From an uncultured cyanobacterium (GTDB taxonomy: Bacteria; Cyanobacteriota; Cyanobacteriia; Cyanobacteriales; Geitlerinemataceae), in contig CAKZKB010000358.1 of NCBI GenBank assembly GCA_937121005.1, positions 1 through 5,957 of the forward strand: a stretch of 5,957 nucleotides of DNA, written 5' to 3'. The notes below the pieces were generated by a model. It saw only the letters and a program-made list of their open reading frames with translations, did not search any database and was not told the origin of the DNA. The position numbers and the translations under genes were made by a program. This document shows positions 1 to 5,957 of this stretch, piece after piece (the stretch's first letter is position 1; each line of letters begins with the position of its first letter).

Positions 1-3000
1 TAACTCATCGAGGAGTTCGATCGCCCGCGTGTTGCTGCGCTTCGCTGCTGCATTGTACAGGGCCTCGAGCCAGTCTTGGGGGAGTCCGTGCCAGTTGGCG
101 GCTTCTGGGGCAGTCTCGTCACCCTCGTTCGGGCTAGTTTCCTCGATCGCTTCGTAAATATAGCGGGCCCCGAGGTGGCGGGCGATCGTCTCCAGGAGAA
201 CGGTTTCAGCAAAAGGCTTGCGAACGAAATCCACACAGCCAGCCGCCAGGACGTTGGCCCGATCCTCTTCAAAGGCCCCTGCTGTCAGGGCGACGATCGT
301 CGTCGGTTGGGGCTGCGATCGCGCTGTAATGATGCGCGTGGCTTCGTAGCCGTCCATGACAGGCATCCGCATATCCATTAAAATCAAGTCGGGCTGCCAG
401 GTTTCCCAAACCGCGATCGCCTCTTCCCCGTTGCAGGCTTCGCGGACTTGAAAGCCCACCACCGACAGCAGTTTCACCAACACTTCTCGCGAGTCAGTGC
501 GATCTTCGACCACCAACAAGCGATACTGGGGTTGACCGGGAGCCAAGCAAGCGATACGCTGGCGGGGTTGTTTGCTATTCCCGTTATCGCTGTCGGTAAC
601 AGTAGCCCGAATGGTAAAGAAAAAGCAACTCCCTTCCCCAAGGCGCGATCGCACTTCAATATTGCCCCCCATCAACTGTACGAACTTCTGGGAAATGGGC
701 AAACCCAAACCCGTCCCCTGTTGGGAAGCCCGCCCGGTTTCGGTTTGGGCGAAGGCTTCAAAGAGGCGATCGAGTTCTTCTGGGGCAATACCGGGGCCGG
801 TATCTGCAACTTGGAAGGAGAGGGCGGTATTTTTGGTTAGATTAGGGGATTGGGGGATTGGGGGATTGGGGGGCATCTCTGCGTTGTCAAGTTGTACTCG
901 CAGCACGACTTCTCCTTCTTCGGTAAACTTGATGGCGTTACCGAGAAGATTGATTAGAACTTGGCGCAGTTTGCTCTCGTCGGTGCGAATGTAGCGCGGC
1001 ACGTCGGGAGCGCGATCGAAGATCAGATGCAAGTTTTTAGATGTGGCTTTCAGCTTCAGCATCTCTTCGAGGTTTTTGATTAAATCGTAGAGATCGAAGC
1101 TGTTTTCGTTGAGGGTCGTGCGTCCGGCTTCAATTTTCGACATCTCGAGAATGTCGTTAATCAGCAGCAGCAAATGTTCCCCGGCGCGGCTAACTGTCCC
1201 TAACTGTTTTTTCTGGTCGGGGGTGAGTGCGGAGTAACGCGACATCAGTTGCGTGAAGCCGAGAATCGCATTTAAGGGCGTTCGCAACTCGTGGCTCATG
1301 TTGGCGAGAAACTCGCTTTTGGCCTGGTTGGCTGCGTCGGCTGCTTCTTTGGCTCGTTGCAGTTCGGCTGACTGTTTCTGCGTGCGATCGAGGAGTTCGG
1401 CTTGCTGCAACGCGACTCCTAACTGGGAGCCGATCTGGACGACAACGTTGATTTCTCCTTCGCTCCACTGACGGGGGCGATCGTTTTGATATACTGCCAG
1501 CAAGCCCCAAATTTGCCCGCCATGGGAGATGGGAACGATGATGTAAGCGCGAGCTTGGAAGCGCTCGAGCAGGTTTAGGTAGCAGCGATCGAACCCCGCC
1601 CGATAGACATCGCTGACGCAGCGATAGGTGGCTCCGCGAGCGTAGGCCCCGCCCTGGGTTTCGTGTAAATAAGTATCGCGGACGGTATCCCCTTGCGTCC
1701 AGTGGGCGACGGCGCAATGTTCCCGGTTGAGGGTGTTGGCTTTCAGTTCGGGATTTTTTTTCTGTTCGACAACGAGGGGCGGCCATTGGGATCCGGCGGT
1801 TTCGGCCACGAATTCACCGCTCCAGTTGCGGGCGAAACGGTAGACGGCGACGCGATCGCAGCGCAACAACTGGCGCAGTTCGCGGGTGGTGGAGCGAAAA
1901 ATGGTATCGATATCTAGGCTTTGGCGCATTCGCTCGAGGACGCGGGCGATGGCCCGATCGCGTTCGGCTCGATCGACTCGAGATCGAACCCCGACTGCGG
2001 CTCGAGCGACCAAGGCGGGATCGGCTTGCTGGCGCTCCAGTTCGGCGGCGGCGCGGGCGGCAAAAATCCGTAAAATCGAGTCGGTGTCGGGATCGCGCTC
2101 CATGGGACGGGTATCGAATACGCTCAAATAACCCAACACGCGCCCCTCTGCACTGGTGAGGGGCAAACAGAGATAGCTTTCGACTTGCAAGCGCTCGAGC
2201 AACCCATCGTCGGGAAACAGGCGACGGACGTTTTTCGGATAGTAGCCCGGATCGCCTTCGCGAACGCGGGCGCAGGGGGTATGCACGAGGGCGGCTTCTC
2301 GGGGTTCGCCCCAAGTCTCTCCTTGCCAAATTGCTAGGGTGCGGGCCCGATCGCCGTTGATAAATTCACCGATCGCGGCATAGCGTACCCCCAAGGCGCG
2401 AGCCAAATGGCGGACGCAGGGACGGGCAAACCCTTCTCCAGTGGCGGCGGCGGTTCCGGCGGCGATCGCGCTCAGGGCTTCTTCGCGACGCTTGCGAGCG
2501 CTAATATCGGTGACGCGCACCAAGTTCGCCCGCCAGTCTCCCACGCGCAGGGGTTTGACGGCTAAACTCCCCCAAAAGGATGTCCCCTTGCGGGTGACGC
2601 ATTTGACTTCTTGACTCCAAAACCCGCAGCGTTCCATGTCCGAAAGCATGGCGGCTAGTTGGCAGGGGGGGAAGGCGTTATCGAGCAAGCTGCGACTCTC
2701 GATACCGACAAGATCGCCGGGCGAGTCGGCAGCAAACAAGTCCAGCGCCCGCGAGTTACACTCGACAATGCGATCGCTGCGAGCATCGACAACGAATAAG
2801 GCATCGGCGGATTCGTTGAAAACCGCTTCGAGTAGGTCTTTGGAATCTTGCAAGGCGGCTTGCGCTTGCTCGCGATCGGTGATGTCTCGCAGGGTTCCCC
2901 ACAGGCGAACGGCTCGTCGGTGCTTGCGCTCGATCGCCTCTCCTCGAATCTCAAGATAACCGATTTTTTCGTCGGCTTGCAAAATTCGGACTACCATGGG

Positions 3001-3279
3001 CTGGAGGCGGCCGGTAATCACCGATCGCTCTAAGCGGCGGTTCCACCGATCGCGATCGTCGGGATGAATTTTGGCGATGGATCGCAGGTACGTCACCGGA
3101 GGCGAGGTGGGGTCGAGTCCCAACAAGCGCCACCCCTCCGAGGAAATCGTCAGTTCGCCGCTAATCACATCGAATTCCCACGTGCCGACTTCGGCCAGGC
3201 GTTGCAGGCGGGAGAGTCGATCGCCTTCAGGCGCGATCGCGGGTACATTAGCAGAAGTAGTAGTGCTATGGTAAGACAC
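1..3279 (-). CDS. Hybrid sensor histidine kinase, PAS-PAS-GAF-GAF-HisKA-HATPase-receiver (3' end outside window)
   Basis: This is a multi-sensor hybrid histidine kinase with no evident TM segment, so probably cytoplasmic. It should autophosphorylate on His and pass the phosphate to its own receiver Asp. The frame is open for 1093 codons from GTG 3279-3277 and runs off the left edge. Approximate domains: PAS 25-135 (EVGTWEFD, IHPDDRDRW), PAS 145-262 (FNESADALFVVDA), GAF 270-415, charged helical linker 416-453, phytochrome-like GAF 454-630, HisKA 653-720 with the H-box MSHELRTPLNAIL and His663, HATPase 760-895 (N-box N777/N781, G1 DTGPGI 826-831, G2 GTGLGL 855-860), and receiver 919-1037 (acidic E925/D926, phospho-acceptor D969 in LILMDMRMP, T999, K1021). 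After the receiver, LPQDWLEALYNAAAKRS resembles the C-terminal tail of other cyanobacterial hybrid kinases, so I infer that the stop lies not far outside. There is no upstream Shine-Dalgarno. GTG is chosen because in-frame TAA 3288-3286 lies just upstream and the first downstream ATG would remove most of PAS1. The ligands are unknown. The family call is certain, the exact start less so. Confidence 0.95.
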   Translation of the reverse strand, partial: MSYHSTTTSANVPAIAPEGDRLSRLQRLAEVGTWEFDVISGELTISSEGWRLLGLDPTSPPVTYLRSIAKIHPDDRDRWNRRLERSVITGRLQPMVVRILQADEKIGYLEIRGEAIERKHRRAVRLWGTLRDITDREQAQAALQDSKDLLEAVFNESADALFVVDARSDRIVECNSRALDLFAADSPGDLVGIESRSLLDNAFPPCQLAAMLSDMERCGFWSQEVKCVTRKGTSFWGSLAVKPLRVGDWRANLVRVTDISARKRREEALSAIAAGTAAATGEGFARPCVRHLARALGVRYAAIGEFINGDRARTLAIWQGETWGEPREAALVHTPCARVREGDPGYYPKNVRRLFPDDGLLERLQVESYLCLPLTSAEGRVLGYLSVFDTRPMERDPDTDSILRIFAARAAAELERQQADPALVARAAVGVRSRVDRAERDRAIARVLERMRQSLDIDTIFRSTTRELRQLLRCDRVAVYRFARNWSGEFVAETAGSQWPPLVVEQKKNPELKANTLNREHCAVAHWTQGDTVRDTYLHETQGGAYARGATYRCVSDVYRAGFDRCYLNLLERFQARAYIIVPISHGGQIWGLLAVYQNDRPRQWSEGEINVVVQIGSQLGVALQQAELLDRTQKQSAELQRAKEAADAANQAKSEFLANMSHELRTPLNAILGFTQLMSRYSALTPDQKKQLGTVSRAGEHLLLLINDILEMSKIEAGRTTLNENSFDLYDLIKNLEEMLKLKATSKNLHLIFDRAPDVPRYIRTDESKLRQVLINLLGNAIKFTEEGEVVLRVQLDNAEMPPNPPIPQSPNLTKNTALSFQVADTGPGIAPEELDRLFEAFAQTETGRASQQGTGLGLPISQKFVQLMGGNIEVRSRLGEGSCFFFTIRATVTDSDNGNSKQPRQRIACLAPGQPQYRLLVVEDRTDSREVLVKLLSVVGFQVREACNGEEAIAVWETWQPDLILMDMRMPVMDGYEATRIITARSQPQPTTIVALTAGAFEEDRANVLAAGCVDFVRKPFAETVLLETIARHLGARYIYEAIEETSPNEGDETAPEAANWHGLPQDWLEALYNAAAKRSNTRAIELLDEL
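840..871. repeat. Tandem octamer repeat (GATTGGGG/CCCCAATC), 4 units, inside the kinase gene
   Basis: Four consecutive octamers are visible on the plus strand: GATTAGGG at 840-847, then GATTGGGG at 848-855, 856-863 and 864-871, followed by two further G. It resembles the CCCCAAT-type short tandemly repeated repetitive sequences known from cyanobacterial genomes. Here it lies in coding sequence and is read on the minus strand as PPNPPIPQSPN, between the N-box and the G1 box of the kinase ATPase domain. The unit is 8 bp, so gain or loss of one unit would shift the reading frame. Confidence 0.9.
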
Positions 3280-3310
3280 GAGGGGTTAGGTGACGGCGAA
3301 ACTCTTCATA

Positions 3311-3332
3311 TATCTTAATAAGGTTTAAGATA
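3311..3332. promoter_or_regulatory. Perfect 8-bp inverted repeat ahead of the kinase gene (possible operator)
   Basis: TATCTTAA (3311-3318) and TTAAGATA (3325-3332) are exact inverted copies separated by a 6-nt spacer, TAAGGT. The repeat fills much of the 63-bp gap between the stop of the 91-residue gene (3343) and the kinase GTG (3279), ending about 32 bp from that start. The AT-rich arms and absence of a following T-run argue against a strong terminator. A dyad operator overlapping a promoter is the more natural reading. No regulator family is recognised, and chance occurrence in AT-rich spacer is possible. Confidence 0.35.
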
Positions 3333-3342
3333 AATCCCCAAG

Positions 3343-3618
3343 TCAATCATCGTTAGGGCAATAGGGAAGGCGATCGGTGACGACGGGAGGGATGGGGCGG
3401 GCGCGACCGTTCTCAAATAGATTTTCGTCGCACAAATTGAGGCGATCGATAACGTCGTTGGTGCGCTCGGCCAAATAGAGGTAATTGCAGCGCTGCTGGC
3501 TGCGAAGGCGATCGAACTGGTCGTTAACCGTCACCTTGATAAACCAGCCCAAGCCCGTCGCGACCGCCCCCGATCGCGCTGAGTGGAGCGCAGCGCGATC
3601 GCTTTCTCGTGCCCGCAC
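3343..3618 (-). CDS. Hypothetical protein, 91 aa, upstream of the hybrid kinase
   Basis: I do not recognise this protein. The frame from ATG 3618-3616 to TGA 3345-3343 encodes 91 residues. Residues from about 24 on (GWFIKVTVNDQFDRLRSQQ onward) look like real coding sequence: mixed composition, GC-ending codons like its neighbours, a probable helix (YLYLAERTNDVIDRLNL), three Cys (in QQRCN, NLCDE, PYCPN) and a Pro-rich acidic tail. The first ~22 residues are Arg/Ala/Ser-rich, coincide with a HIP1-containing inverted repeat, and may be untranslated or degraded. An alternative start is the GTG giving VTVNDQF. No convincing signal peptide or TM segment is seen. ATG is preceded by a short AGG at 5-nt spacing, the only Shine-Dalgarno hint. 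It shares strand and frame register with the kinase 63 bp downstream, so co-transcription is plausible. It could also be a spurious ORF. Confidence 0.55.
   Translation of the reverse strand: MRARESDRAALHSARSGAVATGLGWFIKVTVNDQFDRLRSQQRCNYLYLAERTNDVIDRLNLCDENLFENGRARPIPPVVTDRLPYCPNDD
3571..3601. repeat. 10-bp inverted repeat containing a HIP1 octamer
   Basis: CGATCGCGCT (3571-3580) and AGCGCGATCG (3592-3601) are exact inverted copies around an 11-nt loop. The right arm overlaps a full GCGATCGC (3595-3602). The structure lies within the first codons of the 91-residue gene and could form a GC-rich hairpin near its ribosome entry site. The half-sites of the highly iterated HIP1 palindrome make chance formation of such arms easy in this genome, so function is not implied. 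Confidence 0.55.
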
Positions 3619-3659
3619 ATACTAACCTATAAAAACTTTCACTTTGGGGTTGACATTTC

Positions 3660-3683
3660 TTATTGTTTTCACTAAAGCAATAA
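3660..3683 (-). terminator. Weak AT-rich hairpin after the chemoreceptor gene
   Basis: TTATTG (3660-3665) and CAATAA (3678-3683) are inverted copies, with three further T-A pairs inside and a 4-nt loop. The structure begins 17 nt downstream of the chemoreceptor stop at 3702-3700. Read on the minus strand the stem carries one A-C mismatch and is not followed by a T-run, so it would be at best a poor Rho-independent terminator. It is the only dyad I see in the 81-bp gap before the 91-residue gene. Confidence 0.25.
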
Positions 3684-3699
3684 CAGAGGCGTAAGAACC

Positions 3700-5169
3700 T
3701 CAAACAATGGCCTTAAGATCGAGGGCGACTTTCGTTAAGTCCCGAACGCCGACTTTAGTTTGGCTGAGGCCGCTTGCTGTTTCCGAAACGCCCGAATTGA
3801 TAGAATTCATGGCATCGACCATTTGTTGAATAGCGGTCGCTTGCTGGCTGGCATTTAGGGAAATTTGCTGCGTACTGAAGACAATATTGTTAATGGCTTC
3901 GGCTACGCCTGTAAAGGCCTGTTCGGTTTCTCGGGCAATTTCTACCCCTTCTTTAACCGTCTGCGTTCCGGCTTCCGCGACCACAGAAGTCGATTGGATC
4001 GAAGTTTGAATTTCGCTCACCAAATCGTTAATTTTTTCGGCGGATTGTTTGCTGCGATCGGCAAGTTTGCGAATTTCGTTGGCCACCACAGAAAAACCTT
4101 TACCGTGTTCTCCGGCCCTGACGGCTTCCACCGCCGCATTGAGAGCGAGCATATTGGTTTGATTGGCCATATCGCTCACCAACGTCGAAATCGTGCCAAT
4201 TTGCTGCGTGCGCTCGCTCAAACGAGCAATATGGTCGGCAATTCCTTCAACAGCATCTTTGAGGCTGGCCATCCCGTTTAAAGTGCGCTCTACTGCGAGG
4301 GTTCCCCCTTTAGCCAAGTCCGAGGCTTGGTGCGCTCCCACGGCCACGGATTCGACTTGTTCGGCAGATTGACGGGACGAAACGCCTAACTCTTCCATTG
4401 TAGTGGTCGTTTGGTTCACCGAAGCTGCTTGTTGGTTGGCAATGCGTTCTTGTTCTTCAACGGTAGACGACATTTGCGTTGAGGAAGACGCGATCGTCCC
4501 GGCTGCTTCGTCGATGGTTTGGGTAATGCCTTTGGCGATCCACAATCCCAATAGCACTGCCAGAATTGCGGCCAAAATGGTACTCGCAATCACCGCAACA
4601 ATTAAAAATTGGAGTGCGTCTTTTTGCTCGGCATCGAGAATCGCATATTGCGCTTGTTCGCGCTCTTCAAATTGCTCGGTTAATTCTTCGACGCGCTCGA
4701 GGCGAGGAACGACTTGCCGCGCCCACAAGGCACTGGCTTCGTCGCCTTGGCCTTGGCTGTTTAAGTCAAAAGAACTCAAATAACCTTCGTCGATTTCGCC
4801 AATCAATTCCTCAACTTCTACGAGAATTTCAATTTGGTTGTTATTTTCCACTAAAACATCGAGATCTTCGATGTCTTCGTTGGCAGCTTCGACGGCTCCG
4901 GTATATTCGGCGAAAAACTTCCGTTCTTGGCTGATTAAGTAGCCTCGAGCCGATTTTTGCATCCGAAAAAATTCGATATTGAAATTTTTCAGTTCTCGGA
5001 CGCTTTGATTGGAGATTTCCAGGTTTTGGGCTGTGGTTTCGAGCTTCTTGACGTTAGAGAACACCAGAGACGATGCCAGAATCATCAAGAGAATGGGGAT
5101 GGAGTAGCCGAGGAGAATGCGACTTTGGAGTTTGAGGTTGGAAGCAAACAATGCTGAAGATTTGGCCAT
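3700..5169 (-). CDS. Methyl-accepting chemotaxis protein, CHASE3-type sensor, no evident HAMP
   Basis: This is a transmembrane chemoreceptor (489 aa) expected to signal to a CheA/CheW complex. TM1 is about residues 18-38 (LLGYSIPILLMILASSLVF). A mostly acidic helical periplasmic region, about 40-186, carries the CHASE3-like signature RMQKSARGYLIS...FFAEYTGAV. TM2 is about 188-210. The cytoplasmic part begins almost at once as coiled coil, with Gln/Glu/Ser/Thr-rich candidate methylation stretches (NQTTTTMEEL about 252-261). The conserved hairpin tip is at about 336-370: NQTNMLALNAAVEAVRAGEH, then GKGFSVVANEIRKLA. No HAMP motif (conserved Pro, then G-D/E-L) is seen after TM2. ATG 5169-5167 is chosen because it puts TM1 about 18 residues from the N-terminus. 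An in-frame GTG at 5271 would add 34 unconvincing residues. No Shine-Dalgarno precedes either start. No che genes are in view, so whether it controls twitching, phototaxis or something else is unknown. Confidence 0.95.
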   Translation of the reverse strand: MAKSSALFASNLKLQSRILLGYSIPILLMILASSLVFSNVKKLETTAQNLEISNQSVRELKNFNIEFFRMQKSARGYLISQERKFFAEYTGAVEAANEDIEDLDVLVENNNQIEILVEVEELIGEIDEGYLSSFDLNSQGQGDEASALWARQVVPRLERVEELTEQFEEREQAQYAILDAEQKDALQFLIVAVIASTILAAILAVLLGLWIAKGITQTIDEAAGTIASSSTQMSSTVEEQERIANQQAASVNQTTTTMEELGVSSRQSAEQVESVAVGAHQASDLAKGGTLAVERTLNGMASLKDAVEGIADHIARLSERTQQIGTISTLVSDMANQTNMLALNAAVEAVRAGEHGKGFSVVANEIRKLADRSKQSAEKINDLVSEIQTSIQSTSVVAEAGTQTVKEGVEIARETEQAFTGVAEAINNIVFSTQQISLNASQQATAIQQMVDAMNSINSGVSETASGLSQTKVGVRDLTKVALDLKAIV

Positions 5170-5435
5170 TGCAATTACAGTTTGCCAAAAACTTGTTAGA
5201 CTGGGATCCAATTGGGCTATCCTGAAGAGGACAACAGCACGAGTAAAACAGCTGCGATCCTCTCGGTACACTCGATTGGCTGGGGAATGAAGACGATCGC
5301 GAGAACTTAATGGAGTCTGGTAGCGCTCCTTAGTTCTCTCACTCGTTTCTATTGTTATTATGGCAACGAATTCGCCAAAATAACTTGATGTTTTGCAAAT
5401 TTATGTAAATCAACTGACAGCATGGCGATACTGGG
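5170..5435. other. Intergenic region, 266 bp, leader of the chemoreceptor gene
   Basis: No gene is supported here. An in-frame extension of the chemoreceptor frame (GTG at 5271) crosses part of it but lacks TM, motif or ribosome-site support. Read on the minus strand, CATAAT (plus coordinates 5357-5362) is a reasonable -10 candidate, but no good -35 lies 16-18 bp upstream. If it were used, the transcript leader would be around 180 nt. An EcoRI-type palindrome CGAATTCG lies at 5367-5374, just upstream of that candidate. No tRNA, riboswitch or repeat was recognised. Confidence 0.5.
5418..5433 (-). terminator. Short hairpin just after the sdhA stop
   Basis: Read on the minus strand, CAGTAT and ATGCTG pair over 6 bp (one G-T wobble) around the tetraloop CGCC, starting 2 nt after the TAA at 5438-5436. 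The following bases are AT-rich but have no clear T-run. It may mark the end of the sdhA transcript, but the stem is short and the call weak. Confidence 0.3.
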
Positions 5436-5957
5436 TTAATAGTTACGTTCTTGCGGTTCAAACCGGGTTAGGGTGACGGGCATGGTGGCGATATCAATTC
5501 CTGCCGGAGAGTAGTACGCTAGGGTATGTTTAAGAAAGTTGTCGTCGTCGCGATCGGGGAAGTCTTCTCGCGAGTGAGCTCCGCGACTTTCTTTACGGTT
5601 GAGGGCTGAAGCCAGAATCGTTTTTGCGACCACAAACAGATTGTTTAACTCGAGGGCTTCCACGATTTCGGTGTTCCAAACTGTACCGCGATCGTCGATT
5701 TTCACCTGACGAACGCGATCGCCGATCGCCTCTAATTGTTCTAACCCGGTTTCCATCAACTCTTGGGTACGAAATACGCCGCAATATTCGCTCGTGCAGT
5801 CTTGCAAGGCTTGGCGAACTTCGTTGATGCGATAATTTCCTTGGCGATCGAGCAGCGATCGAATTTGACGCGCTCCCTCATTTAAATAGCGCACTTCGTC
5901 AATACTGGGAAACTTGCGATCGTCTACAAATTGGGCGATCGTCCGGCCGACAACTTT
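5436..5957 (-). CDS. sdhA: Succinate dehydrogenase/fumarate reductase flavoprotein subunit, C-terminal part (5' end outside window)
   Basis: This is the C-terminal ~173 residues of the FAD-carrying subunit that interconverts succinate and fumarate at the membrane-associated complex feeding electrons to quinone. The frame is open from the right edge to TAA 5438-5436. The visible part corresponds to the C-terminal helical and capping region of the family. It contains LQDCTSEYCGVFRTQELMETG, the helix NTEIVEALELNNLFVVAKTI, and the diagnostic block ESRGAHSREDFPDRDDDNFLKH, then LTRFEPQERNY at the end. The RGAHSREDFPDRDD wording matches succinate dehydrogenase/fumarate reductase. The related L-aspartate oxidase (NadB) is the main alternative and usually has a different sequence after ESRG. 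FAD-binding and catalytic residues lie outside the window. The GTG at 5894 is an internal Val codon and not the true start, since similarity continues upstream of it. The next gene, the chemoreceptor, starts 266 bp away and is not functionally linked by anything visible. Confidence 0.93.
   Translation of the reverse strand, partial: KVVGRTIAQFVDDRKFPSIDEVRYLNEGARQIRSLLDRQGNYRINEVRQALQDCTSEYCGVFRTQELMETGLEQLEAIGDRVRQVKIDDRGTVWNTEIVEALELNNLFVVAKTILASALNRKESRGAHSREDFPDRDDDNFLKHTLAYYSPAGIDIATMPVTLTRFEPQERNY

Noticed and set aside
448..840. Plus-strand frame of 130 codons opposite the kinase ATPase/receiver region
   Set aside because: It is a shadow of the kinase gene. The minus-strand frame here contains all the ATPase and receiver motifs in order, and the plus-strand translation has no recognisable domain.
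840..873. CRISPR array or mobile-element end at the GATTGGGG repeat
   Set aside because: The units are 8 bp with no spacers, no terminal inverted repeats and no target duplication. It is a simple tandem repeat in coding sequence.
1190..1786. Minus-strand frame of 198 codons overlapping the kinase in another frame
   Set aside because: Its product is Arg/Ser-rich with low complexity, typical of an off-frame reading of GC-rich HIP1-containing DNA. The true frame carries GAF2 and the H-box.
3325..3345. Frameshift or readthrough joining the 91-residue gene and the kinase, which share a reading frame
   Set aside because: Three in-frame stops separate them (TGA 3345-3343, TAA 3327-3325, TAA 3288-3286), and the intervening residues have no domain character. 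They are two separate genes.
3650..3678. Plus-strand promoter candidate: consensus TTGACA at 3650-3655 with TAAAGC 17 bp downstream
   Set aside because: The -10 matches poorly and no plus-strand gene follows. It would only transcribe antisense to the chemoreceptor 3' end. A single hexamer match is expected by chance.
5170..5271. N-terminal extension of the chemoreceptor to a GTG at 5271-5269
   Set aside because: It would place TM1 over 50 residues from the N-terminus after a Cys/Arg-containing segment with no family resemblance. The ATG at 5169 gives a standard receptor N-terminus.

Overview
The window looks cyanobacterial. GCGATCGC (HIP1) octamers recur about ten times in under 6 kb (for example near 315, 413, 647, 1853, 2462, 2771, 3233 and 3595). 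A CCCCAATC-type short tandem repeat is present. The proteins, a multi-sensor hybrid kinase with a phytochrome-type GAF domain and a CHASE3 chemoreceptor, are of kinds typical of cyanobacteria. I cannot name the genus.

All four coding regions I can support lie on the minus strand, so transcription runs from high to low coordinates. From the right edge: (i) the C-terminal ~173 residues of a succinate dehydrogenase/fumarate reductase flavoprotein (5957 to 5436, N-terminus outside the window); (ii) a 266-bp intergenic leader (5435-5170); (iii) a complete two-TM, CHASE3-type methyl-accepting chemotaxis protein (5169-3700) with no recognisable HAMP domain; (iv) an 81-bp gap with a weak AT-rich hairpin; (v) a small unrecognised 91-residue protein (3618-3343); (vi) a 63-bp gap holding a perfect 8-bp inverted repeat; (vii) a large hybrid sensor histidine kinase (3279 to beyond position 1, 1093 codons visible) with order PAS-PAS-GAF-GAF-HisKA-HATPase-receiver. 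I checked the kinase frame codon by codon from 3279 to the left edge and found no stop.

The kinase and the chemoreceptor are both sensory proteins. Nothing in the window (no CheA, CheW, HPt protein or separate regulator) shows that they act together. The 91-residue gene and the kinase could be co-transcribed, being 63 bp apart on the same strand. SdhA is a metabolic gene that is simply adjacent.

The points most worth a second look are: a cyanobacteriochrome-like second GAF domain with Cys-Tyr where bilin-binding relatives have Cys-His; a tandem octamer repeat read in frame as a Pro/Asn-rich loop inside the kinase ATPase domain; and the kinase 5' end, where an upstream in-frame ATG is cut off after seven codons and an inverted repeat lies just ahead. 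I see no wholly new system here. These are unusual details in recognisable families.
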